64,000 nucleotides of DNA from Daphnia pulex (taxonomy: Eukaryota; Arthropoda; Branchiopoda; Diplostraca; Daphniidae): positions 4,898,001 through 4,962,000 of the forward strand of contig NC_060023.1 of the NCBI RefSeq assembly GCF_021134715.1, in the 5' to 3' direction. This document shows, one piece after another, positions 11,943-22,770 of this stretch. The notes under the pieces were generated by a model, which was given only the letters and a program-made list of their open reading frames with translations, had not been told where the DNA came from and searched no databases. A program made the translations under genes and the position numbers. Each line of letters starts with the position of its first letter. The first letter of the stretch is position 1.

Positions 11943-12225
11943 TCTGTAAATAAAAACAAAAACACTGCCCATTTCCCCCACAAACTTGAGCTATAAGTCA
12001 GTTTCAAGGCACCTAGGAAGGTACCTTGAGATTTCGGAGACTTAACTAAGTTTGGGGATTCGAGTTTTGCGTTTTCAAGTCAAAGTTTTCAACTTGACTT
12101 GAGATTTTTGTGTTCGGAATCCTACTTTGGTGAAAGTCTGAAAATCTTGCAAGTCAAGTCGGAAAACGACCTAAGTCATGTCCAAGTCAAGTAAAAAAGG
12201 ACGTTCGGAATTCGACCCCTCAGGA

Positions 12226-13311
12226 GTTGATGGTTATGAAGGTAAAATTGGTTCTCTCAGTTAGTCATTGTTTTTTTGCTGTTTCTGAACACACCTTTCT
12301 CTATTGACACTTCGAATGTTGTCACTATTCTATAGATATGTATCTTAGGTTCCCGTGTACCCGTACACAATTATACAACCCAAATGCACTATTATGCTAA
12401 TTTTTAAACTAAAAAGTAGGTTTCAACGTGGGATCCTAGCGGAGTAATACTTATTTAAATATTTAATTATTCTATAAATTATATAAAGTGACTGTACCTT
12501 AATTGATCATGTTGTGTAAAATAACTACCCTTCTAGCTCTGAGAGTATCTGTGATAAGCTCCAGCTCATTAGCACCTACAAGCTTTGCAGGCAGTTTGCA
12601 TGGTCTGGTTCTATGAAAACCCGGCAACACACAACGAAATAATTCACTGCAGTCTTTCCCCTTAACTATGTGTGAGGATTCCGATACGTATCCGAAAACA
12701 CGTTTTCTGTCTTACATCAATGGTATAGAAAACATTCGGCTGAAAGTGCATGACGGTCAATTGTTTACTATCATCTCACTACCTTAAATACCTTACCTTA
12801 CCTTACCTTACCTTACCTTAAATAATGCGACATTAAAATTCTCGCCAAAATGTCCAATCAACACAAAGAATATTTATTCGAAAGTATAATCCACTTTGAA
12901 TAAATCAAGTAATTTTTACAAAAAAGCGTGATTAGCAGTCTCGCTATCTAACACTATACGATTCAAGTTCAAATCCGATAAAATAACGACAAATTGAATC
13001 CAAGTTCACATCGAACATGATAAGTATGAAAAGTATTCGTGACTAAAAATAACATACACCAATGTCTAATCAATAAAATAAATTTTATTCTGAAGTATGA
13101 TCCAGGTTTATAAAGTCAATTACTGGAATAAAACTGTAAATAGTGCAGCATAGTGGTTTGCAGTTTCCTTTATACACAATTATGATAGAAGTTCGAATCC
13201 AACAAAAAAGCCAATTGAAATCAAGTTCAATTGTTCTGTTTAATTCTGGATTTAACAAGAAACAATAAATCAAATAAAGCAAGAACAATAAATCAAATAA
13301 AACAAGAACAA
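12226..13311. other. no confident gene; TTACC microsatellite
   Basis: Counterpart of B 43766-44812. At 12784-12823 A has a run of ccttacctta repeats where B has a short unique tract, acggtgaaa. In B this keeps a 64-codon frame open (44199-44393); in A the frame ends at a TAA next to the repeat. Just before the LTR, at 13260-13311, a roughly 25-base AT-rich unit (aacaataaatcaaataaa) is repeated twice. Confidence 0.4.
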
Positions 13312-13629
13312 TGTAATGTTAATTAACAGCATATGGCAAAGTCAATTAACAAGTTCTATACCACTTGTTGATGCGTTAACCATGTGTGTATGCCTAATTA
13401 CTTTAACATGCATGGCTACTATCAGTTAAGACATCTTCAGGAGCCCCGTATATAAACCGGGGATTCTATCCATTTGTTGGTCGCTTGTACGTTCGCTTGT
13501 GAGTCGCTTGTAGTAGTATCATTGTTGTCGTCGGTATTGTCATTCATCATCGCTTTGGGCTACCTAATACACTGTGTTAGTCAAACCTGTCGTTTACTCC
13601 ATTTTTTATTGTGATAAGCCATCATCACA
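13312..13629 (+). mobile_element. candidate solo LTR, copy A
   Basis: A 318-base segment starting tgtaatgttaattaaca and ending atcatcaca. It is flanked by the 4-base repeat acaa (13308-13311 and 13630-13633). Inside are a TATA box (gtatataaacc, about 13449) and repeated gtcgcttgt motifs just after it, as in a U3/R junction. No gag-pol sequence follows, so it would be a solo LTR. The flanking DNA is itself repetitive, so the target duplication is only moderately convincing. The same structure is at 44813-45130. Confidence 0.4.
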
Positions 13630-13879
13630 ACAATAAATCAATAATAAATAAAAAAAAACACAGGGATAACAAAAACGGAAAACGAAAGCAAACACAAAAA
13701 CACCCGAATAGAAAAAATAAAAAAAAAATTATTTGTTTCTGCCAAACATTCGGACGGCTTCCAAACATGCGAACGAGGCAAGTTCCATTCAGCCAGTGCC
13801 TCATTCCACAAAATGTTTCCAAAGTTGCCTAGACACTGCAAACAACTATACAAAATACAGAAAAATTAAAATCAAATAA

Positions 13880-14789
13880 AACTTATTGTTTTGCTTCTTT
13901 CGGCGATAACCATTTCAGGAGGGAAAAGAAACGGGAAGGCCACGTCTAACAAAAAAAAACATCTCACCGTACGATTCCGTTTTAGGCAATACAATCGCAC
14001 GATGGATCAAAGCCTCAACATCAGCTGTATCTACTTGAATGCAATAACAGCCAACATCAGCTTGCAAGCAAAAGTAATCTTAACTCCACTTGCCTGAAAA
14101 TATATGAGAAAATCGTGAGATGAGAAAATTTGAGCGATGACATTGGAGACATTTAATTTACATGGTGAAGTGGCAGGGGGAGAAACGGCCCTTTCTTCTT
14201 CTTGGATATCTCCAATGGCCCCTTCTTCAACGAAATCTTCATTGTCTTCTGACTCTTCCTTGTTTTCTTCTTCATTTTCAACAGCTATTTATTTGCTGTG
14301 GCTCATCATGATGAGCCTGTAATGGAACGCCGTTAACGTCGGGAATTACTCCAGCTTCATATAGGCGTGAAGAAAATTCGAGGTACGCGCCTCATCGTTT
14401 CGTGCATCTTGTTTTCTTGACCCCCATGAATCCTGCTAAATAGCTGCAATAACTAAAGAAAGATAAAAAGAGAGTTAAATAAGAAATACAATTAAATTTA
14501 TTCATTTTAACTTACAGTGTCCCCTTTTTATTTATAGTACTGGGGTTCGTTAAGTTTGCACACAGCCAAACTCCCAATAGACGTTGCCAAAAGTCACGTG
14601 ACGCCACATTTTACCCAATAAAATGATGCCTTGAGTACTCTCGACCATGCCTACTCTCGACATGGCACGGAAAGTGTGGTTAACAAAGCCAGGGGTATGG
14701 AGAGATCCCCATACCTTTCTACCCCTGACAAAGCTGCCTTGTCCCAGCAAATTGCGCAGACGCGCCAAATTGTAACAGACTATGTCCAT
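13880..14789 (-). pseudogene. unrecognised minus-strand gene, copy A
   Basis: Several conserved open pieces on the minus strand suggest exons. They are a 5' piece at 14550-14789; a piece with GFMGVKKTRCTKR...GAYLEFSSRLYEAGV near 14340-14430; an acidic stretch (NEEENKEESEDNEDFVEE) near 14210-14290; and an end piece with VDTADVEALIHRAIVLPKTE near 13900-14040. A three-base insertion in A turns the KR-GAY junction into a stop, while B is open there. B has a stop in the acidic stretch where A is open. Function is unknown. Confidence 0.3.
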
Positions 14790-15145
14790 GGTAGAAGAGG
14801 GGATGGTATGTTCACGTACTAGAATTTTCCGGTAACAGTACCTACCAGAAGTTTGGAAACGCGCGAGAGAAGCTTATGTAAATAGCCGATTTTCGCCGCG
14901 TTCCAAAAAAATCGGGTTTTTGACGGAGGGTGTTGATTTTCGGAAATGGGAAATTTAAATTTCAATATTTAAAAATTAAAAAAAGACGGTTAAAATGGAG
15001 TGAGATAAACTTCACGTCACGTGTATTCAAATGACGTGACGTCAGTTTCAACGTGGAAAAATAGGAAAAGTATCAAAACCTTTTTGTGCTCCAAAATCTC
15101 ATTTGCAACACTGTTGGTAATCAAATTACTCACCGATAGTGGAAA

Positions 15146-16212
15146 CTAAAATTGTATGTGAAACCTCATTTTCGATGACAGCAAATGATCTTTTCTGGGA
15201 GTTAATAGTTTTTTCCATTTATTATTCTCCTGACGAAATACGTCTGCAGTTTCATTTGTTTGGTCCTTGTTTGTGTAACTTGGTGTTACTTGCAGCAGTT
15301 CACTTTGTATAGTTGTCGAATTTTGGATTTCATTCAAAGATCTCAGACTACTCTCCTATAAATGGGAAATACTAATGAATTGTTTTGCCTTTATGCGTGG
15401 TTTTTTCTTTTACCAATTCTTTTATCTTGTTTTGTAGCTCAAGTGTCAAGAGGCAGTGCGCCTCTTGACACTGTTGCAGCTTTTGCTGTAGCACACCAAC
15501 CTCGCTGTTTGACTACAAGAAAAGCAATTCGTTTTTTGTTGATTTCGAAAGTAAAATGGAACATACCAATGCTAATTTCGATTCAAGTGATTTCACCTGA
15601 TAAAGTTTATCTAACAAATATTCATTTGTTACATTGTGGTTTTCCAGTTCATTTTTCAATTCCTTCTCCTTTAACTCCATTTTTGAACTGCATTAACTAG
15701 TTTTTTCTGTAAATCATCACATTTAGTTTTAAGTACATTTTTTTCATGTATCAATTCTTTAATAATGTCCTGGTTATGTTGTGATTGTTGAGCTTCTTCA
15801 AGGTTATTGACTGTACTATTGCTCAACATCTTCAGGTTTGGCGAAACTAACTTTTTCTGTGAATTTAAATAGGCCATTTGTCGATAAAAATTTGGTTACA
15901 TGTTTGGTAAGAGTTGTGGTTGACTGTTGACTATTTCTAGTGTCTCAACTCTGGTTGAAGGTGAAATATTTCGACTTTCACAGTTTGGTGTTGTGTTTCG
16001 TTTATTTCTGGACACACCTGAGAATAACTTTAAACATCAGAAACTTGAATATCAACTATATTTCTTTCAATACCCTGATTACTGTTTCCAGACATTGTAT
16101 TCTTGTCTTGTTGCTGCGTACCCCAACTGCAAGCATTTGCAGTTCTGGTAGTGCGTGCTGCACGTTGTGTTTCAGTTTTCGTCGAATGTTTCCTTATAGT
16201 TAATTTTGACAT
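15146..16212 (-). pseudogene. coiled-coil protein gene, copy A, 3'-truncated
   Basis: It starts at MSKLTIRKHSTKTETQRAAR (16212), a basic Ser/Thr-rich N-terminus. It continues on the minus strand through a central coiled coil (QDIIKELIHEKNVLKTKCDD, KELKNELENH) to a segment with QNSTTIQSELLQVTP and RQENNKWKKLLTPRKDH, ending near 15146. Two exons present in copy B (51318-51690) are missing here because A has lost that stretch. A also gained a palindrome at 15443-15471 that disrupts the coiled-coil region. It may be a nuclear or chromosomal structural protein, but no family was recognised. Confidence 0.4.
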
Positions 16213-16698
16213 AATGACGCCAAAAAATTTAGATTACATGGAAATGGTTAGTTATTTACGTGTTACACGGAGATGAATCAAAACTATAGTTAATCAGATG
16301 ACATTTCAGTTGACGAGTGCAATAGCCAATTTCAAAGTTGCCATCTCTGCAAAAGTCTGCTATCACAAAAGTTATTCTCATTGAAATTTTAAAATTTTCA
16401 TTGAAATTAAATAAAAACTATAGACTCCAAAACTACTGTTAAACCGGAGACTATAGCTCTAATAACAAGATGATATAGATATTGGAGGACCGTGAACTAT
16501 TTTGTTAAATCTACGAATCTTATATTGCAAAATTTGACCACTATATACAACTCGAGAATGAATTATAACGAACTAGAGTTGAAAATCATGCTGTACTTTA
16601 TTTCTGCATGAAAAAATTAGCACATAGTTTGATCTTGACGGTTGGCAGCCAAACGTCGAGACTAACAGATAAACAGAAATCAGAGAGCAATGAAATTT

Positions 16699-17531
16699 TT
16701 ACTTTTCTTCTAAATCAACTTCGTTACGAGAAGAAATTTCTTCTCCAGATTCGTTGATTTCAAGCAGTGTATGATTCAGTAAACAAAGCACTGCCTGTTC
16801 GTCATCGAAGCCTGATTAAGTTGTTGGAAAATAAAACTAATTACACTACTTGATGCAACGAAAATATTTAAAAATAACATACTAATATGGATGTAATACA
16901 CATCTAAACCTCTCTGAATGAGGGTGCGCCGTTCACCTTCACTGAGAGAGGACCACCTTTCAATGGCGGACAATTTCATAGCACAAACGTAATCTGGCCA
17001 CTTGAATTCATCAATTAGTTTGCTCATTTCCCATTTTTCCAAGAACATGAACCTAGATGTAATAAATTTTTTAAAATGATTTATGATAAATATTACTATG
17101 TACATTACATAACACACAATTGGATTGTACAAAAATTCAATATCATTCTCTATTGTGGTTAGTTTTATTGGTAGCGTGCCACAATATTTACGCTCTCCTT
17201 CACGTTTTCTATTACTAGAGCATGAATAACCCTCGTCTCTTATTCAATGGCAAAATGGTTTTGCTTCATCAGAACTCTGTATTGCTCTTTTTCTTTACTG
17301 ATTTTCATCTGTTTAAATTTAGAAAAATTTCTTTTGATTGAATTAACGTTACGTAGATCAAATGTAACATTTGATCCACATAACGGTACAACATTTGAAA
17401 TGTTGTACCTCCCAACTTGTTTCCACGTAACGATCAATTATATGTATTTCTTCTTTCGATTCCAAAAATTCTTTTGCGTAAAATTGAAATGCCAGATCGT
17501 TGTATGTGCCGTAAGCAGTTTTCTTGCTCAT
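16699..17531 (-). pseudogene. small unrecognised gene upstream of the coiled-coil gene, copy A
   Basis: Minus-strand exons start at MSKKTAYGTYNDLAFQFYAK (17531), which reads like a short helical DNA- or protein-binding segment. They continue with a Cys/Arg-rich piece, then the exon at about 16890-17050 containing KLSAIERWSSLSEGERRTLI, and end in an acidic tail (GFDDEQAVLSLLN..., SGEE, DLEEK) with a TAA at 16699. The exon with SLSEGERRTLIQR is conserved in B. The 5' exon joins are not clear and contain stops in the frames I tried. The function is not recognised. Confidence 0.35.
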
Positions 17532-18268
17532 TGCTAAATTCCAACGTTTTTTAATAATCGTACTCAGACAAATTTTTCAAATCCATTTTAAAATTTCTTT
17601 CAGATTTATAGAAATCAAGTATAGTCTTGATGTTTGTTTAGACAAAAATCAAGACTGTGAGAAAAATAAAATTATCTTAAAGTAAAAAAAAAAAAATGAA
17701 CTGGGTGAATTAAAAAAGTGTTTGATATTTCTTTAAATTTAATTAAAAACTTTTAGTCTTGGTATCTGCTCTGTATTTTGCAACCTTTCATCACCACGAA
17801 AAATGAGCTGATGAATTCAGACAAAAACGTTGGGCATCAAGAACAAAGAAAAAATTGTAAGGTTGTAGATTTTTTCCGTAACGACAATGTTCTAGTTGTA
17901 ACCCCTCGAGACGTTTGACACGCTCAGACTTGTCTTGGCCAAATTTTTGTACTTGAACTTGTTTTTAAAAATGATTAAGGTCGATATGATAACATTTATA
18001 GAAATTATTGAGACGAAAATTTTCCGACAGAAAGCTAAAAGGACTACAAAGGCTATTCAGAAAAACAAAAGACGATGAGTATTTCTAAGCTTAAGGGTAA
18101 ACATGTAGCCGGGAGTTATGAAAACTGAACTTTCAGTTGTGACATTTATCGATTTAAAGAAACTAAGGAAATCTTTGTTGTTATGTTGCTGGAGGTAATT
18201 GATGACGGCATAAAAAGGAAAAACTACTCATTTGCGTGAGAGCCCTGGAATAACACCTCAATTTCACT

Positions 18269-18570
18269 TTAATCCATTTCCCCGTCGGCCACTTCTTTGG
18301 TTGAATGTTGTGTAAGTGACGAATCTGGTGGATCAATGGACATGGTTGATTGACTTTTGACATGTACTTCTTCGTCATTCAAACATAAGTTGCAATAGTT
18401 AGCTGTAATCCTTTCTCTTCCACTTCCCTTGCATCTTTACGTTCCAGCCCAACACATCTATCATGGAACCACCGACTGCATTCACCACACTTTATGGAAA
18501 AATGTCTCGCGAGAATCTTACTGCAGTCGATGGCTTTGCAAATTTCCTGAGAAAACTTTGCATAATTTGA
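18269..18570 (-). pseudogene. PHD-finger terminal exon, copy A
   Basis: On the minus strand the exon reads EICKAIDCSKILARHF, then KCGECSRWFHDRCVGL, then NYCNLC and a Ser/Asp-rich tail ending EVADGEMD. This gives C-x4-C, C-x2-C, H-x2-C and C-x2-C: a PHD-type cross-brace finger with an unusually wide first pair. PHD fingers read histone H3 tails. Reaching the last Cys pair requires a one-base frame change near 18405, and the same is true in copy B, so the lesion may predate the duplication or mark an unrecognised splice. Confidence 0.5.
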
Positions 18571-20335
18571 TTTCTAAATGGAAGTTATATTGAAATAATT
18601 TCCATTAGCAGTTAATTTTTTGTGTGATATCCTTCAACTAATAAACCTTTCTTGCTTGTTGGGATGCTGAATGCAAGTTTGTTGTTTCCGTAAAATGTCG
18701 TCCTGGTAATGGAAGTATTTCACGTTTCCGGCATTCTATATGTTGTATCATTGAATAAGAAATTAGTTTAAAAAATGGCAATATATGTGTATTGGTGCGC
18801 CATTCCGGCACACCAACACAGAAATTATGTACTTCAAAACATTTTAAACTTACCATAAAGCATGGAATGTAGGTAGCCCACTGCAGCTGGTCAATTTCCA
18901 TAGGTTGGAGAATTTTTCTTGATAAGTTTCAACAAATCACTAGCCTTGACAATAGTTTCCATTATAATCGTTTTCTTTTCTGTTGATTTCAAACAATGAC
19001 AGCAGAAAAATAGTGCATCCTTGGGTATTCCACGTGAAAAAAGACCTTCGATGAACTGTTTTTGTGAATTGTACAAGGAACAAATTTAGTAAAAATGTTT
19101 TTGTTGTATAACACAAATCGTAATTAAAAATTTACAAAAACTTACAAGATACTTTGGCGAAGTAGTGAAACTACCAGGTTGACTCATTCCTATGTTGATG
19201 GTGTCACCAGGGTAATAATGAAAAATAATGTATTCTGCCAACAAGTGTATTCCAAGAATAGTGGAATCTGAAGTTCCTACCAACATTCTGTCAATGGCGG
19301 TCGTTGCAGAGGCTACGGACATAACATTTCCCATGAATAAAACTGGTTGTGGAGCATCGGAAAAGTTGAAGCCATTGAATGGTCCAGGATTTCTACAATG
19401 GATTATTATAAAAAAATTAATGAAAAGTTATTATAAATAATCACATCATTTTCCTAGATTTTTTCAACTTACTCTCTACTTTGTTCAATTGTTGTTCTTA
19501 AGTTTTTGAAAATATCAGTAAAGTTCAACGGTTCGGTGCTACCAGATAGCCTAGGAACCAGGAATTTAATTAGGCTTGATGCTTTCCTGGTTGCCTCTTG
19601 TAACATCATAGGCAGCACTGATTTTTTTGGGATAATTGTTTTCGCAATCCCCCATTTACAATAAACGCAGGTATTTTTAGCACCGTATTGTTCGTTTCTG
19701 GCACAGTAGCTACCATTTACTAGTGACAATTTTTTTTAACCATGTTCTTCAGACTTCAATATTTCATAAACGCAATGTATGGGACTCACTTGCCTATAGC
19801 AAATATAAATTAAAATTATGTTATAAAAAAATATGAAATAAATTACCACTTCAACTGCTGAATTACATCTCGTAAAAGGAAATTTCTTACCCCCTTACAG
19901 GAACGCTGGATTAATTAAAGAATGATGGATTGCCATCCACAGCCAATCTTCAGACAATGTTTCTCCGTTTATGATACAGCTTTTAATTAGCTTGAAAGCA
20001 ATATTTTGCAACAGTGTTGGCTCTCTTTTTTGTTTAGTAATTTTTGCTGATGTTGAAGCCTCCATTACTTCAACACCAGCAACAGAAATTGCTTTATTTC
20101 TCAATGAAATCAACCATAAAAATAAAACAAATTTTTACTATGTCAAATAAAGATGTTTGACTGGTTTTCTAAATTTTAAACACACTTTTGCATTCTTCAT
20201 CAATTTTCTTTTCGTCGATTTTGTTCGAGAATTTTTGAAATTTATTTTTTTCTCTTTGTTTATACAAATCTTTCAGTTCCTTTCTTGTATAGAGAAAAGA
20301 AATTTGTATCTTCTTAGCAGCAAACAAGTATTGAT

Positions 20336-20968
20336 TCAAGTAAGAATTTGATAATGAAACTTCTTTGTGAAATTTTTTTTGAAATTTCCAAAATTAACTT
20401 CAGAGGGAATTGATGAAGAATACAGATTTTGATAATTGTTCACCAATTCCACTTCCACTTGATTTTCCAGAGAAACTCGTTTTAATTTGCAATTTTTTTT
20501 CACAATAACATCCCATTGTTTTGCCCGCTTGGTTTGCTTACAACATGGATCATGTACGTGAGGGTTAAGATTGTTGGAATGTCTTGAACGAGTTCCTAAG
20601 TTGCTAAAGACTCTAGTGCATCCGGGGGCTTTGCATTTGTATTTTATTTGCTCATGACATGTTTTTCTATGGCGTAATAGACATTGTCTTGTGGCGAATG
20701 AAATTTCTTTATTCTTAAGCAAGGAACTTTCGTCACACTTTCGGTTTTTCTTTTCTTCTTTTCCTTCTTTATACTTCTTCTTTTCTTTCTTAATTTCTTT
20801 CTTCATGCCAATTTCCATGCATTTCTGGTAGTGGCAACTTTTGCATTGTGTTTTCTGGAATTCGAAACGATATTCATAAGAGGTCCCTATCTCCTGTCCG
20901 GTGTCTAGAATTTGGTTTGAAACCAGTAAATCTGACCATTTTATGGTTTTTTTTACTGTTTTTTCCAA
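20336..20968 (-). pseudogene. nuclear-receptor second finger plus C2H2 exon, copy A
   Basis: The open frame reads through the inverted repeat of the inserted transposon (to about 20885) into host coding sequence. The second finger keeps C-x2-C followed by HYQKC and EIGMKKE. The first Cys of that finger lies on the other side of the insertion (tccaacaagtgtaac at about 26157, coding SNKC on the minus strand). The second Cys is Tyr in A and Asn in B. A charged linker and one C2H2 finger follow. It ends at VNNYQNLYSSS and a frame break near 20380. Confidence 0.5.
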
Positions 20969-21217
20969 CCGTTTGACAACCTCTACATTGCCGCTTTCTG
21001 ACCATTTCCAAACCGTTTGCTGTACTTTTTGTAGAACGGTTTCGTTTTCTTATACCGCAATTCAACGTCGCGTTCAACGCAAAACAAAACTCGAAATTTT
21101 CTATGTGACAAAAACCAATCAATATCTTATCTTGAAAAGTTGATAGAAAATAATGACAAGTAATCGTTCAAACGATAGAACAGTACGATAATAATTATAC
21201 TAACTTCGTTTAAACGA

Positions 21218-22088
21218 TTACTTGTCAAACTTTTCTATCAACTTTTCAAGATGGGCCACTTTTTTTCCCAGTAATACTTGAATATTGTCTTTCAATTGAC
21301 GAGGCGCATTGGTTCTTTCAGATGACACAACATGCTGCTTGGTGTTGCCTCTGTGTGGGTATGAGTCTTGTTTTCTGATTCTCTTGCAGCGATCAATGAA
21401 ATCCTGGACGTCTTGTTTCGGGATGTTCTTTGCCTTTGACCAGATATTGGTAATTTCGGAAATAAAGAAAAAATAAAGATTTTTAAATATATACCATTCC
21501 CAGTTGGATTGTTATTCGCGGCAGAAGGTGGCTACAATCAGTCGGTTGGATGAACGAAAGGGAAAAATGGCGAATCGTTTCCTGCTTTTGAAGTAAAAAC
21601 ATTTTTTCAAGTGCTTTTACAGATTTAACATAAGCAAAAGATTTTTTAAAAAATTTACCATTCGCAGTCGGAATATTAGTGAGGACAGTGTCAGGCTGAC
21701 GAACGAAAGGGACATTTGGAAAATTGCTTCCTGCTATTAAAATAAAAAACTTTTAGTCTAGTACTTTCACAGATTTGAATAAGCATATTAAATTAATGAT
21801 TCTTAAATACCATTCCCAGTCGGAAAATGATTCCGGCCGACAGAAGGTGACCCACTGTCAATACGATGAACGATGGAATAAGATGGCTGAGTGTTTCCTT
21901 CTAATAAACAACAAATTGGTTAAGTACTAACAAGATTAACATAAACAGAAAAATGTAAAATATACCATTCTCAGTCGTAGTATTTGTCACTTTTTGTGGT
22001 TTACCTCTTCTCGGTTTCACAACAACCAAAGCTGCTGCATCTTGCAATTTTGAGCTTTAATTTTCTTTCGCTTGCCCACACCAAACAT
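21218..22088 (-). pseudogene. tandem-exon gene of the EnSpm-like element, copy A (broken)
   Basis: Minus strand, start MFGVGKRKK at 22088. Exon 1 is basic (VVVKPRRGKPQKV). Three short exons of similar sequence follow (about 21811-21900, 21660-21734 and 21503-21589), each opening with GN-like residues and ending FPTGN or similar. The last exon, with SKAKNIPKQDVQDFIDRCKR and a C-terminal coiled coil (KKVAHLEKLIEKFDK), ends at 21218. A has lost one base in exon 1 (frame shift after GKRKKI) and the acceptor AG of the last exon. B keeps both. The exon at 21503-21589 has an in-frame TGA in both copies. Confidence 0.45.
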
Positions 22089-22184
22089 TTTTTTCTGTCT
22101 GACGGCTCCATGATCAATAACAAAATTGAATTTGATATCCAAATTAAAAAGTGGGAAATATGAAAAATTGAATCGACAAAAATT

Positions 22185-22601
22185 GTGGTCGAACACAATA
22201 ACCTTAACAGTGAAGATGAAATGAAATCAATTACTTTCCCAAATTTTAAATTGACTAACCGTTTCCCAAAAAATGTTGTCTTGATGAGAAATAATGCTGT
22301 TGTTGTTGTTGACGATATCTCACAAGATCCTCAGGGCAGAAACATTTTCAAAATATTTGGCCCAAAGTTTGATCAGGTGTATCCTGCCTTTCGAACTCCC
22401 TATGAATCAGCTAAATATTTCACTTTTGTTGCAACTAAAATAAGGGAAACTGGAGTAGAGTATAATGTGAATTCAAATGAGTGTAAGTTATTTTTTAACC
22501 CACTTGATGTAACACTTGACTTAAAAGAAATTCCAGATATACTGAAAACGAAAAATCAAAAATGGTTTTTAGTACCATTACGACACACCATTAGTGAGTA
22601 A
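22185..22601 (+). pseudogene. transposase C-terminal domain-like fragment, copy A
   Basis: A 138-codon frame containing FPKNVVLMRNNAVVVVDDI, a middle block with FGPKFDQVYPAFRTPYES and a final QKWFLVPLRHTISE. This layout resembles the domain at the C-terminus of animal EnSpm/KDZ-type transposase proteins, which often end with a PLLHT-like motif; that comparison is from memory of the families and needs a profile search. No catalytic residues lie in this part. The gene runs divergently from the tandem-exon gene, about 100 bases apart. Confidence 0.4.
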
Positions 22602-22770
22602 TAAAAAAAACTTTCAATTGCAATGCTGAATTATTTTGTCAATATCAACTAAAAAATGTAAACATTGCACAAAAAACCAAAAAAGAGTCACTAGAAATTC
22701 ACTAAGTATCAACAACGAATGTATGTTATGGTTAATTATATTATCAATCGAATTAATCGGTTAACTTATG

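Larger units (their letters stand above)
9600..12225. mobile_element. PIF/Harbinger transposon, copy A, degraded
   Basis: Two convergent genes typical of PIF/Harbinger: a Myb/SANT-like accessory gene on the plus strand (9870-10559) and a HARBI1-type transposase on the minus strand (10860-11942). The right end contains several caagtcaag/cttgacttg motifs (12075-12210) and ends near ttcggaattcgacccc. The left end lacks the start of the accessory gene and I found no matching inverted repeat, so it seems truncated. Limits are approximate. Copy B has the same element at 41058-43765. Confidence 0.65.

Noticed and set aside
17247..17537. 96-codon plus-strand frame conserved in B at 54006-54296
   Set aside because: It is the complement of minus-strand exons of the small unrecognised gene. 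It is hydrophobic and aromatic-rich, as expected for an antisense shadow.
21500..21590. A coding exon of the tandem-exon gene
   Set aside because: Both copies have an in-frame TGA and TAG in the shared phase, so it is treated as a decoy copy.
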